Positions 1-6,965 of a stretch of DNA of 16,877 nucleotides are shown in pieces. The stretch covers positions 1-16,877 of the forward strand of contig CAMJGB010000014.1 of the NCBI GenBank assembly GCA_946405115.1, given 5' to 3'. Positions within the stretch are counted from its first letter, which is position 1, and every line of letters begins with the position of its first letter. The notes under the pieces are model-generated. The model worked only from the letters and a program-made list of their open reading frames with translations. It was not told the origin of the DNA and did no database searches. The stretch is from an uncultured Clostridia bacterium. Its GTDB lineage: Bacteria > Bacillota > Clostridia > Saccharofermentanales > Saccharofermentanaceae. Made by a program: the position numbers and the translations under genes.

Positions 1-605
1 ATGATGAGATCGAGATCGTAAATCCTGATCTTGTAATTGCACATCTTAACGGAACTGCTAAGGTGTTCATGGAACTTACAATCAGTAAGGGCCGCGGTTA
101 TAACACTGCTGAGCAGAATAAGGTTGAAGGTCAGGCAATCGGCATTATCGCTATTGACTCAATCTTCACACCTATCAAGAAGGCAAACTTTGTTGTCGAG
201 AATACTCGTGTAGGCGCTCGTACAGACTACGACAGCCTTACATTGGAGGTCTGGACAGACGGAACTATCGCAGTAGACGAGGCTTTCTCTTCTGCAGCTG
301 ACATCCTCATCACTCACTTGAGCCTTTTCAAGGATCTCACAGAGACAGACAGCGGAATCAGCTTTAAGGCAGCAGAGCCTAAGACAGAGAAGAATTCCGA
401 GCTTAACAGAGCTATCGAGGATCTCGATTTCTCAGTCCGTACATACAACTGCTTGAAGAGAGCTGCTATCAACACTGTTGGCGATCTCATCAGCAAGTCC
501 GAGGACGAGATGATCAAGGTTAGAAACCTTGGAAAGAAGTCGCTTGACGAAGTCATCGCGAAGCTTTCCGACATGGGCCTGCACCTTTCAGACGCAGACC
601 TTTAA
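1..605 (+). CDS. rpoA: DNA-directed RNA polymerase subunit alpha (3' part)
   Basis: This is the alpha subunit of RNA polymerase, which scaffolds core enzyme assembly and, through its C-terminal domain, contacts upstream promoter DNA and activators. The reading frame is open from the window edge (first full codon at base 3), so the 5' part of the gene lies outside. The visible protein begins in the N-terminal assembly domain (EIVNPDLVIAHLNG, then KGRGYNTAEQNK). It ends with the alpha-CTD, where SVRTYNCLKRAAINTVGDL and the helix-hairpin-helix segment VRNLGKKSLDEV are near-canonical. A methionine at base 63 is internal and is not the true start. The gene is followed after 25 bases by rplQ, the usual order in bacteria, and the two should be co-transcribed. 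The identification is secure; only the missing N-terminus is unseen. Confidence 0.98.
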   Translation, partial: DEIEIVNPDLVIAHLNGTAKVFMELTISKGRGYNTAEQNKVEGQAIGIIAIDSIFTPIKKANFVVENTRVGARTDYDSLTLEVWTDGTIAVDEAFSSAADILITHLSLFKDLTETDSGISFKAAEPKTEKNSELNRAIEDLDFSVRTYNCLKRAAINTVGDLISKSEDEMIKVRNLGKKSLDEVIAKLSDMGLHLSDADL

Positions 606-630
606 GAGCACTTTAGGAGGAAATTGACAT

Positions 631-1155
631 ATGGCTATTAATAGAAAGATGGGCCGTCCGTCAGATCAGAAGCTTGCTATTCTCAGAAGCCTTTCTACCG
701 CTTTGGTTATCAACGGTAAGGTAGAGACAACTGTAGCTCGTGCTAAGGAAGTAAGCTCCATCGTTGACAAGATCGTTGCGGACGCAATCAAGGAGAAGGA
801 CAACTTCACAACAAAGGATGTTACAGTATCCGCTGCTAAGCTTGACGGTAAGGGCAATAAGGTTCTTGTTACAAAGACATCCAAGAACGGTAACAAGTAC
901 GATACAGTTGATCGTGAGGTCAAGACAAAGACAGTTACTGTTGACGCTCCTTCCAGACTTGCTGCTAGAAAGCAGATGACATACTGGCTTATGAAGAGCC
1001 ACGATGCTGAGGGCAACACAATCAATCCTGTAAACAAGGTATTTGATGAGATCGCTCCCAAGTATGAGGGCAGACAGGGCGGTTACACAAGAGTTGTAAG
1101 ACTCGGCGCTAGACGCGGTGACGGCTCTGAGATGGCAATCCTCGAGTTCGTTTGA
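631..1155 (+). CDS. rplQ: 50S ribosomal protein L17 with internal extension
   Basis: This is large-subunit ribosomal protein L17, which sits near the peptide exit tunnel. Residues 1-50 ([26 protein letters not shown]) and residues 135-174 ([30 protein letters not shown]) match the family closely. Typical bacterial L17 is about 115-130 residues; this one is 174. The excess lies mainly between about residues 55 and 108, a Lys/Thr/Val-rich, probably beta-rich segment ([28 protein letters not shown]) inserted before the conserved ARKQ helix. A few further residues are added around 124-133. The start is set by TAGGAGG at 614-620. It lies directly after rpoA and is followed by an intrinsic terminator. 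Lysine codons are almost all AAG, as expected of a highly expressed gene. I do not know how widespread this extension is. Confidence 0.96.
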   Translation: MAINRKMGRPSDQKLAILRSLSTALVINGKVETTVARAKEVSSIVDKIVADAIKEKDNFTTKDVTVSAAKLDGKGNKVLVTKTSKNGNKYDTVDREVKTKTVTVDAPSRLAARKQMTYWLMKSHDAEGNTINPVNKVFDEIAPKYEGRQGGYTRVVRLGARRGDGSEMAILEFV

Positions 1156-1194
1156 TCCCATAAGATCTACGAGGATTACAGCTAAAGTATTAAA

Positions 1195-1225
1195 CGGGGC
1201 TGCAGTTCTGCAGTCCCGATTTTTT
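1195..1225 (+). terminator. Intrinsic terminator after rplQ
   Basis: The left arm CGGGGCTGCA (1195-1204) pairs with TGCAGTCCCG (1209-1218) through one G-T wobble, around a GTTC loop, and is followed by six T residues (1220-1225). This is a textbook Rho-independent terminator for the rpoA-rplQ transcript. It lies only 19 bases before the ecfA start codon, so ecfA expression must come from readthrough or from a promoter at or within the hairpin. A TATATA at 1225-1230 is a possible but weak -10. Confidence 0.85.
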
Positions 1226-1244
1226 ATATAAACCGAGAGGATCA

Positions 1245-3023
1245 ATGGCAAACGCGATAAGTGTAAAAAGCGTAAGCTTCACATACAGGACCGAAGACGG
1301 CGAGAGCAGATCGACCAAGGCTCTCGATGGTATCTCTATTGAGGTAGAGTCCGGTTCCTACTGCGCCATATTGGGTCCCAACGGTTCAGGTAAATCCACA
1401 CTCGCTAAGATCATAGATATTCTCGAACTGCCCGATGAGGGACAGGTATGCGTCCTCGGCGTCAATGCGACCAATGAGGAGGAGTTCTACCGTATACGAG
1501 AAAACTGTGCTTATGTATTCCAAAACCCCGACAACCAGATAGTAGGTACCATAGTCGAAGAAGACGTTGCATTCGGCCCTGAGAACCTCGGCATCAAGCT
1601 TCCCGAGTTAAGGGAAAGAGTTGACGAGGCACTTAAGTACGTAGGCCTTTACGACTTAAGAAAACGTGAAGCTGCCGCTTTGTCAGGAGGACAGAAGCAG
1701 AAGCTTGCCATCGCCGGAGCACTTGCCATGCAGCCCAAGGTCCTTATCCTCGATGAATCCACTGCTATGCTCGATCCCGTAAGCCGAGACGAGTTCCTTG
1801 ACCTTGTCGAGAAGATGAACCGCGAGAAGGGCATCACCGTACTTACGATTACTCACGACATGAATGAAGCCGCGAGGTGCGAGAAGATCTTTGTAGTTGA
1901 ACACGGACAAGTAACCATGTCCGGAACTCCGGCACAGATATTCTCACATCCCGACGTTATCAAGAAGGCGGGCCTCGAACTTCCGCCCGACATAAGCCTT
2001 GTATATGAGATCGCTAAGCTAAGCGAATCCCAAGTTGCTGAAGATGACATCAAGGACAGGGAATCGCGCATAAAGGCTGCCGTGCGCTTTGCAGAGAGTG
2101 CGAAGGATATACCTGAGGCACCCGTGCACGATCTTCGCGAGAAGAAGCGCAAGATAATGGAGATCTCAGATCTTTCCTTCTCTTACGACAACAAGAAAAC
2201 TTATGCTCTTGAGCACATCAATCTTGATGTTTACGAGGGCGAGATCCTAGCCGTAGTAGGTAAGAGCGGCTGCGGAAAGACAACATTCATCTCACACCTT
2301 AACGGCATCGTTAAGCCGCAGTCAGGTTCAGTTAAGCTGTTCTCCCGTGACGGCAATATCTATACGACATCTAAGAAGAAGGACATCGCCGAGATAAGAA
2401 AGAACGTCGGCCTCGTTTTCCAGTATCCCGAGTACCAGCTTTTCGAGGAGACGGTGGAGAAGGACATCGCTTACGGTCTTTTGTGTCAGAGCAAGGAGCA
2501 GGAGAATCTCAAGGCGCGCGTTAAGGAAGCGGCGACTATGTCCGGCCTTGATGTGGAAACGCTTGAGAAGAGTCCTTTCGAGCTGTCGGGAGGCCAGAAG
2601 AGAAGAGCGGCACTTGCAGGTGTCCTCATAATGAAGCCTCAGGTACTTGTTCTCGATGAGCCTGCAGCAGGACTCGATCCCAAGGGCAGAGCCGATATGT
2701 TCGAGATTATATGCGCGTTAAGAGACAGCGGAACTACGATCATACTCGTATCACATAACATGGATGAAGCTGCAAGATATGCAGACAGGATCTTCTGTAT
2801 CAAGGAAGGAAAGGCGGTAGCAGAAGGCGCTGCCGAGGAGCTTTTCGAGAGTAATGAGAGGGCGAGAGGGTACGGCCTTTCCATGCCGATACTTTACGAC
2901 TTCGCCGATATGGTTAAGAAGGAACTTCTGAGAAAGCATCCTGAGATAAGTCTCATGCCTCCGTTTCCTGATCCGGCGAAGGAAGCTTCATCCATAGTAA
3001 GGAGCGTCCTCCATGCTGAATAA
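1245..3023 (+). CDS. ecfA: ECF transporter ATPase, fused EcfA1-EcfA2
   Basis: This is the cytoplasmic ATP-hydrolysing part of an energy-coupling-factor importer for vitamins or transition metals. The 592 residues hold two complete ABC ATPase domains. Domain 1 (about 5-245) has Walker A GPNGSGKST at 44-52, Q-loop FQNPDNQ near 92-98, signature LSGGQ 146-150, Walker B VLILDE and switch His204. It resembles EcfA1. Domain 2 (about 305-540) has GKSGCGKTT near 339-347, VFQYPEYQLFEETVEKDI (an EcfA2 hallmark), LSGGQ 457-461, VLVLDEP and His514. A charged linker of about 40-60 residues joins them. The two ATPases are usually separate genes of about 280 residues, so this is a fusion; all catalytic motifs look intact in both halves. 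GAGAGG at 1235-1240 supports the start. The gene overlaps ecfT by 11 bases. No substrate-binding S component is in the window, which suggests a shared (group II) module. Confidence 0.95.
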   Translation: MANAISVKSVSFTYRTEDGESRSTKALDGISIEVESGSYCAILGPNGSGKSTLAKIIDILELPDEGQVCVLGVNATNEEEFYRIRENCAYVFQNPDNQIVGTIVEEDVAFGPENLGIKLPELRERVDEALKYVGLYDLRKREAAALSGGQKQKLAIAGALAMQPKVLILDESTAMLDPVSRDEFLDLVEKMNREKGITVLTITHDMNEAARCEKIFVVEHGQVTMSGTPAQIFSHPDVIKKAGLELPPDISLVYEIAKLSESQVAEDDIKDRESRIKAAVRFAESAKDIPEAPVHDLREKKRKIMEISDLSFSYDNKKTYALEHINLDVYEGEILAVVGKSGCGKTTFISHLNGIVKPQSGSVKLFSRDGNIYTTSKKKDIAEIRKNVGLVFQYPEYQLFEETVEKDIAYGLLCQSKEQENLKARVKEAATMSGLDVETLEKSPFELSGGQKRRAALAGVLIMKPQVLVLDEPAAGLDPKGRADMFEIICALRDSGTTIILVSHNMDEAARYADRIFCIKEGKAVAEGAAEELFESNERARGYGLSMPILYDFADMVKKELLRKHPEISLMPPFPDPAKEASSIVRSVLHAE

Positions 3024-3825
3024 TATCTCGCTCGGACGCTACGTCGATACAGGCTCCGTTCTGCACAAGACGGACCCCAGGGTCAAGGTCATACTTTACC
3101 TTGTCTATCTTATTGCCGTGTTTGTGGTTAACTCGCCGGTAGCTTTGCTCGCGCTTTTTATCCTGACGGGAATACAGCTCATCACGGCGAAAATCCCGCT
3201 TGATGTAACGTGGTCTACATTAAAGCCGGTGCTTCCGCTCGCGCTTTTCATCTTCATTCTTAATGCGCTCACGATAAAGCAGGGTGATGTGCTTTTTACC
3301 TGGAGATTCATAACGATAACTGATGTGGGAACGACGAGAGCCGTGCTCATGGCATTAAGGCTTGTGTTCCTCATCTTGTCTACGTCAGTGCTCCTTACGC
3401 TTACGACGACGCCTCTTAAGATCGCAGATGCTCTGGAGTCTTTGCTGTCGCCTTTGAAGGTGTTTAACGTGCCCGTTCACGAGGCAGCGATGATGATGTC
3501 GATCGCATTAAGATTCATACCGACATTGATCGAAGAAACCGACAAGATAATGAAGGCTCAGGAGTCACGAGGAGCAAACTACGACACCGGATCTTTCTTA
3601 AGCAGATTAAGAGGTTACATAACTGTTCTCATCCCTCTGTTCGTATCCTCTTTCAAGCGCGCGGAAGACCTTGCCGTAGCCATGGATGCGAGATGCTACA
3701 GAGGCGGATCAAACAGAACGAAGCTCAATCCTTTGAAGATCACCGGAAGGGATATCGCAGTATTCATTTTGTTCCTGACGGGAGCTGCAATTCTTATCGG
3801 AATACAAGTGTTTTTTGGAAACTGA
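3013..3825 (+). CDS. ecfT: ECF transporter transmembrane protein EcfT
   Basis: This is the membrane coupling subunit that links the ATPase pair to interchangeable substrate-binding S components. The protein has 270 residues, normal for the family. Hydrophobic segments lie around 25-58, 72-88, 108-131 and 246-268. The long cytoplasmic coupling region carries the two family motifs near 183-187 (QESRG, usually QxARG) and 226-230 (ARCYR, usually ARGYR). These arginine motifs contact grooves on the two ATPases. The first motif has Ser in place of Ala and the second has Cys in place of Gly, both mild changes. The ATG overlaps the last codons of ecfA, so translation is likely coupled and keeps ATPase and EcfT in proportion. 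Confidence 0.94.
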   Translation: MLNNISLGRYVDTGSVLHKTDPRVKVILYLVYLIAVFVVNSPVALLALFILTGIQLITAKIPLDVTWSTLKPVLPLALFIFILNALTIKQGDVLFTWRFITITDVGTTRAVLMALRLVFLILSTSVLLTLTTTPLKIADALESLLSPLKVFNVPVHEAAMMMSIALRFIPTLIEETDKIMKAQESRGANYDTGSFLSRLRGYITVLIPLFVSSFKRAEDLAVAMDARCYRGGSNRTKLNPLKITGRDIAVFILFLTGAAILIGIQVFFGN

Positions 3826-3830
3826 TTCTG

Positions 3831-3839
3831 TGGTAGAAT
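3831..3839 (+). promoter_or_regulatory. Extended -10 promoter for glucokinase
   Basis: TGGTAGAAT fits the extended -10 consensus TGnTATAAT with one change. There is no good -35; a TTTTTT at 3811-3816 sits at 17-base spacing. It lies in the 49-base gap between ecfT and the glucokinase gene, about 35 bases before its ATG. The flanking GGTA and TACC form a small dyad, and the same GGTAnAATTACC string recurs at 12539-12550. Confidence 0.55.
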
Positions 3840-3874
3840 TACCAAGTTAATATTACTAGGAGGACAATTCTCAG

Positions 3875-4858
3875 ATGGCATATTTTGTGGGCATCGATTT
3901 GGGGGGTACTAACATCAAGGCCGGAATCGTAGATGATAAGGGTCAACTTTTGAATAAGGAAAGCATCAAGACAAATGCAGACAGACCTTGTGAGGAAATC
4001 ATCACAGACATGGGTACGCTTGCATTGAAGGTTATCGAGGCAGCAGGTCTTAAGAAGGAAGACATTTCTGCAATCGGTATCGGTTCACCCGGAACTCCCG
4101 ACAACAAGGCAGGACTTCTCGTATATGCGAAGAACCTTCCTTTCAACATGGCTCCCATGAGAAAGATCATCAGAGACGTTGTTGATCTTCCTGTTTATAT
4201 CGACAATGACGCTAACTGCGCAGCTATGGCTGAGGCTGTAGCAGGTGCTGCTAAGGGCGTTCAGGATTCCGTTACGGTTACACTCGGTACCGGTGTAGGT
4301 GCAGGTGTCATCATCAACGGTTCCATCTATTCAGGATTCAACCAGGCAGGCTCCGAGTTCGGTCATACAGTACTCGTATCAGGCGGTGAGCAGTGCTCAT
4401 GCGGACGTAAGGGCTGCTTCGAGGCATACGCTTCTGCTTCAGCTCTCGTAAGAATGACTAAGGAAGCTGCTGAGGCTAATCCCGATTCCAAGCTTAACGA
4501 CGTTATCAAGGATCTCGGCAAGGTTAACGGTAAGGTAGCATTCATCGCTCAGAGAATGGGTGACAAGGCTGCTGACGAAGTTATCGACAAGTACACAGAT
4601 TACCTCGCTGACGGACTTGCAAATGCTATCAACACATTCATGCCTGAGGTTCTCGTTGTAGGCGGCGGCGTATGTAATGAGGGTGATCCTCTCCTCGTAC
4701 CTTTGCAGGAGAAGACAATGAGCCGTCCTTTCTTCGGCCCCGGCGTTAAGAAGACAAGAATCGCTCTTGCTCAGATGGGTAACGACGCAGGTATCGTCGG
4801 TGCTGCCATGATGGGTATGAACTGCTTCGACAAGAAGCTCGACGGCACAGCCTGCTGA
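3875..4858 (+). CDS. glcK: ROK-family glucokinase
   Basis: This is a cytoplasmic sugar kinase, probably phosphorylating glucose to glucose 6-phosphate with ATP to feed glycolysis. Of the 327 residues, the N-terminus carries the phosphate-binding motif GIDLGGTNIKAG (6-17). DND at 110-112 supplies the catalytic Asp112. EFGH (161-164) with CSCGRKGC (Cys174, Cys176, Cys181) forms the ROK zinc site, and LGTGVGAG (137-144) is the second phosphate loop. These make the ROK kinase assignment firm; glucose as substrate is the best guess from overall similarity. No helix-turn-helix domain is present, so it is not a ROK repressor. AGGAGG at 3858-3863 sets the start at a rather long spacing of 11 bases. 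The gene has its own likely promoter and is followed 3 bases later by truA. Lysine is essentially always AAG, suggesting high expression. Confidence 0.92.
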   Translation: MAYFVGIDLGGTNIKAGIVDDKGQLLNKESIKTNADRPCEEIITDMGTLALKVIEAAGLKKEDISAIGIGSPGTPDNKAGLLVYAKNLPFNMAPMRKIIRDVVDLPVYIDNDANCAAMAEAVAGAAKGVQDSVTVTLGTGVGAGVIINGSIYSGFNQAGSEFGHTVLVSGGEQCSCGRKGCFEAYASASALVRMTKEAAEANPDSKLNDVIKDLGKVNGKVAFIAQRMGDKAADEVIDKYTDYLADGLANAINTFMPEVLVVGGGVCNEGDPLLVPLQEKTMSRPFFGPGVKKTRIALAQMGNDAGIVGAAMMGMNCFDKKLDGTAC

Positions 4859-4861
4859 TAA

Positions 4862-5623
4862 ATGCCTTCGATCGCTCTTGTAATCGAATTCGACGGAACC
4901 TGTTTTGTCGGCTGGCAGATCCAGGACAACGGAAGGTCGGTTCAGGAAGAGATTCAAAGAGCACTCACAACACTCTATAAAGAAGAGATCAAAGTAACGG
5001 GATCGTCCCGCACAGACGCCGGTGTTCACGCACGTGGCCTCGTCTGTTCGGCGAAGGTCCCGTTTATTATTCCTATCGAGAGAGTTCCTTTGGCTTGCAA
5101 CGCACTTCTTCCCGAGGACGTCGCGGTAATCGATGCATATGAGGTTAAAGAGGACTTTAACGCACGCTTTAACTCTGAGGGCAAGCGCTACATCTACAGG
5201 CTCATGCACGGCACCGTAAGGCATCCTCTTAAGAGCCGATACTCTCATTTCGTTACGGGAAGGCTAGACGTGGAAGCTATGAAAAAAGCAGCTCCTTACT
5301 TCGCGGGCGAACACGACTTCGCGGCATTCTGCGCGACAGGCGGCTCCCAGAGCACCACGGTACGACGCCTCGAAAAGGTGGAGGTCCGCTGCGACGATTC
5401 CACGGGGCTTATCGAGATTGAAGTAAAGGGAGAAGCTTTCCTCTATAACATGGTGCGCATAATCGCGGGCACATTGCTTTATGTAGGTCAGGGCAAGATC
5501 GCTCCCGAGAAGATACCTGAAGTCATTGATTCATGCGACCGTGAACGTGCAGGAAAAACTTTGCCCCCTGAGGGACTTACGTTAGAAGAAGTTTATTACG
5601 ACTGGGATAAATACAGGATCTGA
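4862..5623 (+). CDS. truA: tRNA pseudouridine(38-40) synthase TruA
   Basis: This enzyme isomerises uridines 38, 39 and 40 in the tRNA anticodon stem to pseudouridine. The protein has 253 residues, standard for the family. FDGTCFVGWQIQ (10-21) and GRSVQEEIQRAL are typical of the N-terminal half. GSSRTDAGVHARG (47-59) contains the catalytic Asp52. FLYNMVRIIAGTL is the conserved C-terminal segment. The ATG lies 3 bases after the glucokinase stop with no evident Shine-Dalgarno, so translation probably depends on coupling to glcK. In many Firmicutes truA directly follows ecfT; here glcK lies between them. Its TGA stop abuts the stop of the convergent gene on the other strand. Confidence 0.96.
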   Translation: MPSIALVIEFDGTCFVGWQIQDNGRSVQEEIQRALTTLYKEEIKVTGSSRTDAGVHARGLVCSAKVPFIIPIERVPLACNALLPEDVAVIDAYEVKEDFNARFNSEGKRYIYRLMHGTVRHPLKSRYSHFVTGRLDVEAMKKAAPYFAGEHDFAAFCATGGSQSTTVRRLEKVEVRCDDSTGLIEIEVKGEAFLYNMVRIIAGTLLYVGQGKIAPEKIPEVIDSCDRERAGKTLPPEGLTLEEVYYDWDKYRI

Positions 5624-6346
5624 TCACTCGTCGGTTCCGACGTTGATCTGTTCTGAAGAAAGTTCCATCAGGCCGTTCTCTTCAAGGTGATTCTCGACGG
5701 CGTCAAAGAACTTATCATTGCTTGTAAACACGGAACGGCGGAATTCACCTTTACCCTTAATGGGCGCGTCCGGATCGAACAAAATGTCCGTGTAAAGATG
5801 GCAGATGATATCATCGTTGATCTCGCGCTCTCTGCTGAATGAGATAACAAAGTGCTTCTGATTATCCTTGTAGTATGTTTCTTTGCTGATTGTCACTACA
5901 AAGTCTTCGGTACGCGTGGTTATTGCAAGACAATGCTTCTTATATACTTCAAATACTTCTCTTACGGTTTTACAGGATAATGCTTCATCTTTGATCTCGT
6001 TTATGCGAGCCTCATAAAAGCCGTTGCCGCCCCACTCATCCGTTAAGTCATTAAGATCTCCGTAAGGGTTCTCTCCGTTCATGGCCTGCCTGAACTTCTC
6101 GAATTCAGGATGGTTGCTGTGCCTTTTCATGGTGCGGACCGTAAGAAGAATTGAAAGCACTGCATCAAGCAGAAGAACCACAATTCCCGCAACAGCTAGA
6201 ACATGAATGAAGAGACCTGCTATAAGAAGGATTACGCCTAAGGCAAAAAGAGGGAAGAACATGTGGAAGAATAACGAGACGAACATCGTTGTCCACACAG
6301 TCCGTTTAAGCTTGCGGTTCATCTTCTCATTAAAATCGTCCTGCAT
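5624..6346 (-). CDS. Hypothetical two-helix membrane protein
   Basis: I do not recognise this 240-residue protein. A basic N-terminus (about 1-16) is followed by two closely spaced hydrophobic helices (about 18-44 and 46-70). A soluble, charged C-terminal part of about 165 residues follows, with aromatic and beta-strand-like segments (EDFVVTISKETYYKD, KHFVISFSRE) and an acidic tail. The basic stretches at both ends of the helical hairpin suggest that the soluble part is cytoplasmic. No catalytic motif is visible. A good AAGGAG lies 9 bases from the start, and a TATAAT promoter lies upstream (6382-6387 on the minus strand). It is divergent from nfeD and convergent with truA, and so is probably a single-gene transcript. 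Confidence 0.75.
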   Translation of the reverse strand: MQDDFNEKMNRKLKRTVWTTMFVSLFFHMFFPLFALGVILLIAGLFIHVLAVAGIVVLLLDAVLSILLTVRTMKRHSNHPEFEKFRQAMNGENPYGDLNDLTDEWGGNGFYEARINEIKDEALSCKTVREVFEVYKKHCLAITTRTEDFVVTISKETYYKDNQKHFVISFSREREINDDIICHLYTDILFDPDAPIKGKGEFRRSVFTSNDKFFDAVENHLEENGLMELSSEQINVGTDE

Positions 6347-6360
6347 AACAAGGTTCTCCT

Positions 6361-6385
6361 TAATAGAGGTCTGATACCTCGATTA
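6361..6385. promoter_or_regulatory. Candidate operator palindrome
   Basis: The arms TAATAGAGGT (6361-6370) and ACCTCGATTA (6376-6385) are inverted repeats over 10 bases with one mismatch, around a 5-base centre (CTGAT). The element overlaps the -10 box of the minus-strand gene and its expected transcription start, a typical position for a repressor site. No regulator gene is adjacent. It could also form a hairpin at the 5' end of that mRNA. Confidence 0.45.
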
Positions 6386-6410
6386 TAAGGTAAATTCCAA
6401 AGTTTAAGAA
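6382..6410 (-). promoter_or_regulatory. Promoter of the minus-strand membrane protein gene
   Basis: Read on the minus strand, a perfect TATAAT (6387 to 6382) is preceded at 17 bases by TTCTTA (6410 to 6405), a partial -35. The expected start lies near 6375, giving a leader of about 29 bases before the ATG at 6346. The motif AAGGTAAA occurs twice on the plus strand here, at 6387 and 6411. Confidence 0.55.
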
Positions 6411-6434
6411 AAGGTAAAATCGGATTCACTCTCA

Positions 6435-6463
6435 TTGAACCGCCGATTTGCTCTGTTTATAAT
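6435..6463 (+). promoter_or_regulatory. Promoter of nfeD-SPFH operon
   Basis: TTGAAC (6435-6440) and a perfect TATAAT (6458-6463) are separated by exactly 17 bases. The start would lie near 6470, about 28 bases before the nfeD ATG. This is the best sigma-A promoter in the window. Confidence 0.75.
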
Positions 6464-6481
6464 TGGGATAACTCTAGTGGA

Positions 6482-6489
6482 AAGGGAGG
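6482..6489 (+). promoter_or_regulatory. Ribosome binding site deciding the nfeD start
   Basis: AAGGGAGG is placed 8 bases before the ATG at 6498. It picks this start over a possible in-frame TTG at 6435, which is part of the -35 box and lies upstream of the expected transcript start. Confidence 0.8.
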
Positions 6490-6497
6490 ATATCATC

Positions 6498-6932
6498 ATG
6501 GAAATGTGGGTATTGTGGCTGATTCTTACAGTTGTATTTGCCGTGATCGAGGCAGCCACCTTGGGACTTACAACCGTCTGGTGTGCTATCGGTTCCGCAG
6601 TAGCAGCAGTGATGGCTATGTTCGGAGCTCCTGTTCCTGCCCAGCTGATCACAATGATCGCAGTATCAGTTGTATGTTTCATCATATGCATGATCTGGAT
6701 CAAGCCTAAGCTTGACGCTAAGCATAAGTTGGCTGAACCTACAAACGCAGACCGCGTAATCGGTCAGGAGGGAATAGTCATTAAGGCTATCGATCCTATC
6801 GAGGGCAAGGGTCAGGTAAAGGTAATCGGTCAGACCTGGAGTGCCAAGGCCAATAAAGCAATCGCCGAAGGTACAAAGGTTAAGGTAACAGCTTTGGAAG
6901 GCGTTAAGATTATCGTTGAAGAAATAGTATAA
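6498..6932 (+). CDS. NfeD-like membrane protein (short form)
   Basis: This is a short NfeD-family protein of 144 residues. Three hydrophobic segments lie at about 4-22, 26-42 and 49-68. A C-terminal OB-fold-like domain follows (about 86-144, beginning RVIGQEGIVIKAI and ending in alternating Val/Ile beta strands). The N-terminal serine-protease domain found in long NfeD proteins is absent. Short NfeD proteins are regularly encoded next to SPFH/stomatin proteins and are thought to act with them in membrane microdomains. That pairing is present here, with the SPFH gene starting 33 bases downstream. The promoter at 6435-6463 drives both. Confidence 0.85.
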   Translation: MEMWVLWLILTVVFAVIEAATLGLTTVWCAIGSAVAAVMAMFGAPVPAQLITMIAVSVVCFIICMIWIKPKLDAKHKLAEPTNADRVIGQEGIVIKAIDPIEGKGQVKVIGQTWSAKANKAIAEGTKVKVTALEGVKIIVEEIV

Positions 6933-6965
6933 TAATTGAAGGTCACTTTTTAGGAGGAAGTAAAA

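Noticed and set aside
1219..1230. TATATA after the rplQ terminator as an ecfA promoter
   Set aside because: It overlaps the terminator T tract and has no acceptable -35 at 16-18 bases; listed only as a weak possibility within the terminator entry.
661..1251. Minus-strand open frame of 196 codons opposite rplQ
   Set aside because: It covers the ribosomal protein gene and the terminator and has no recognisable domain.
3875..4858. ROK-family transcriptional repressor
   Set aside because: There is no N-terminal helix-turn-helix domain; the protein starts at the kinase fold and keeps the catalytic Asp and zinc motif.
4439..5248. Long open frame of 269 codons on the minus strand
   Set aside because: It lies opposite glcK and truA, both secure, and its Cys/Leu/Arg-rich translation resembles no protein family. 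It is a by-product of codon bias in the real genes.
6435..6497. In-frame upstream TTG start giving a 165-residue NfeD-like protein
   Set aside because: The TTG is the first part of the -35 box (TTGAAC) and lies before the expected transcript start; the ATG at 6498 has a good ribosome binding site.
6928..6933. TATAAT overlapping the nfeD stop as an internal promoter for the SPFH gene
   Set aside because: The -35 match is poor and no TG extension is present; such strings are common in AT-rich junctions.
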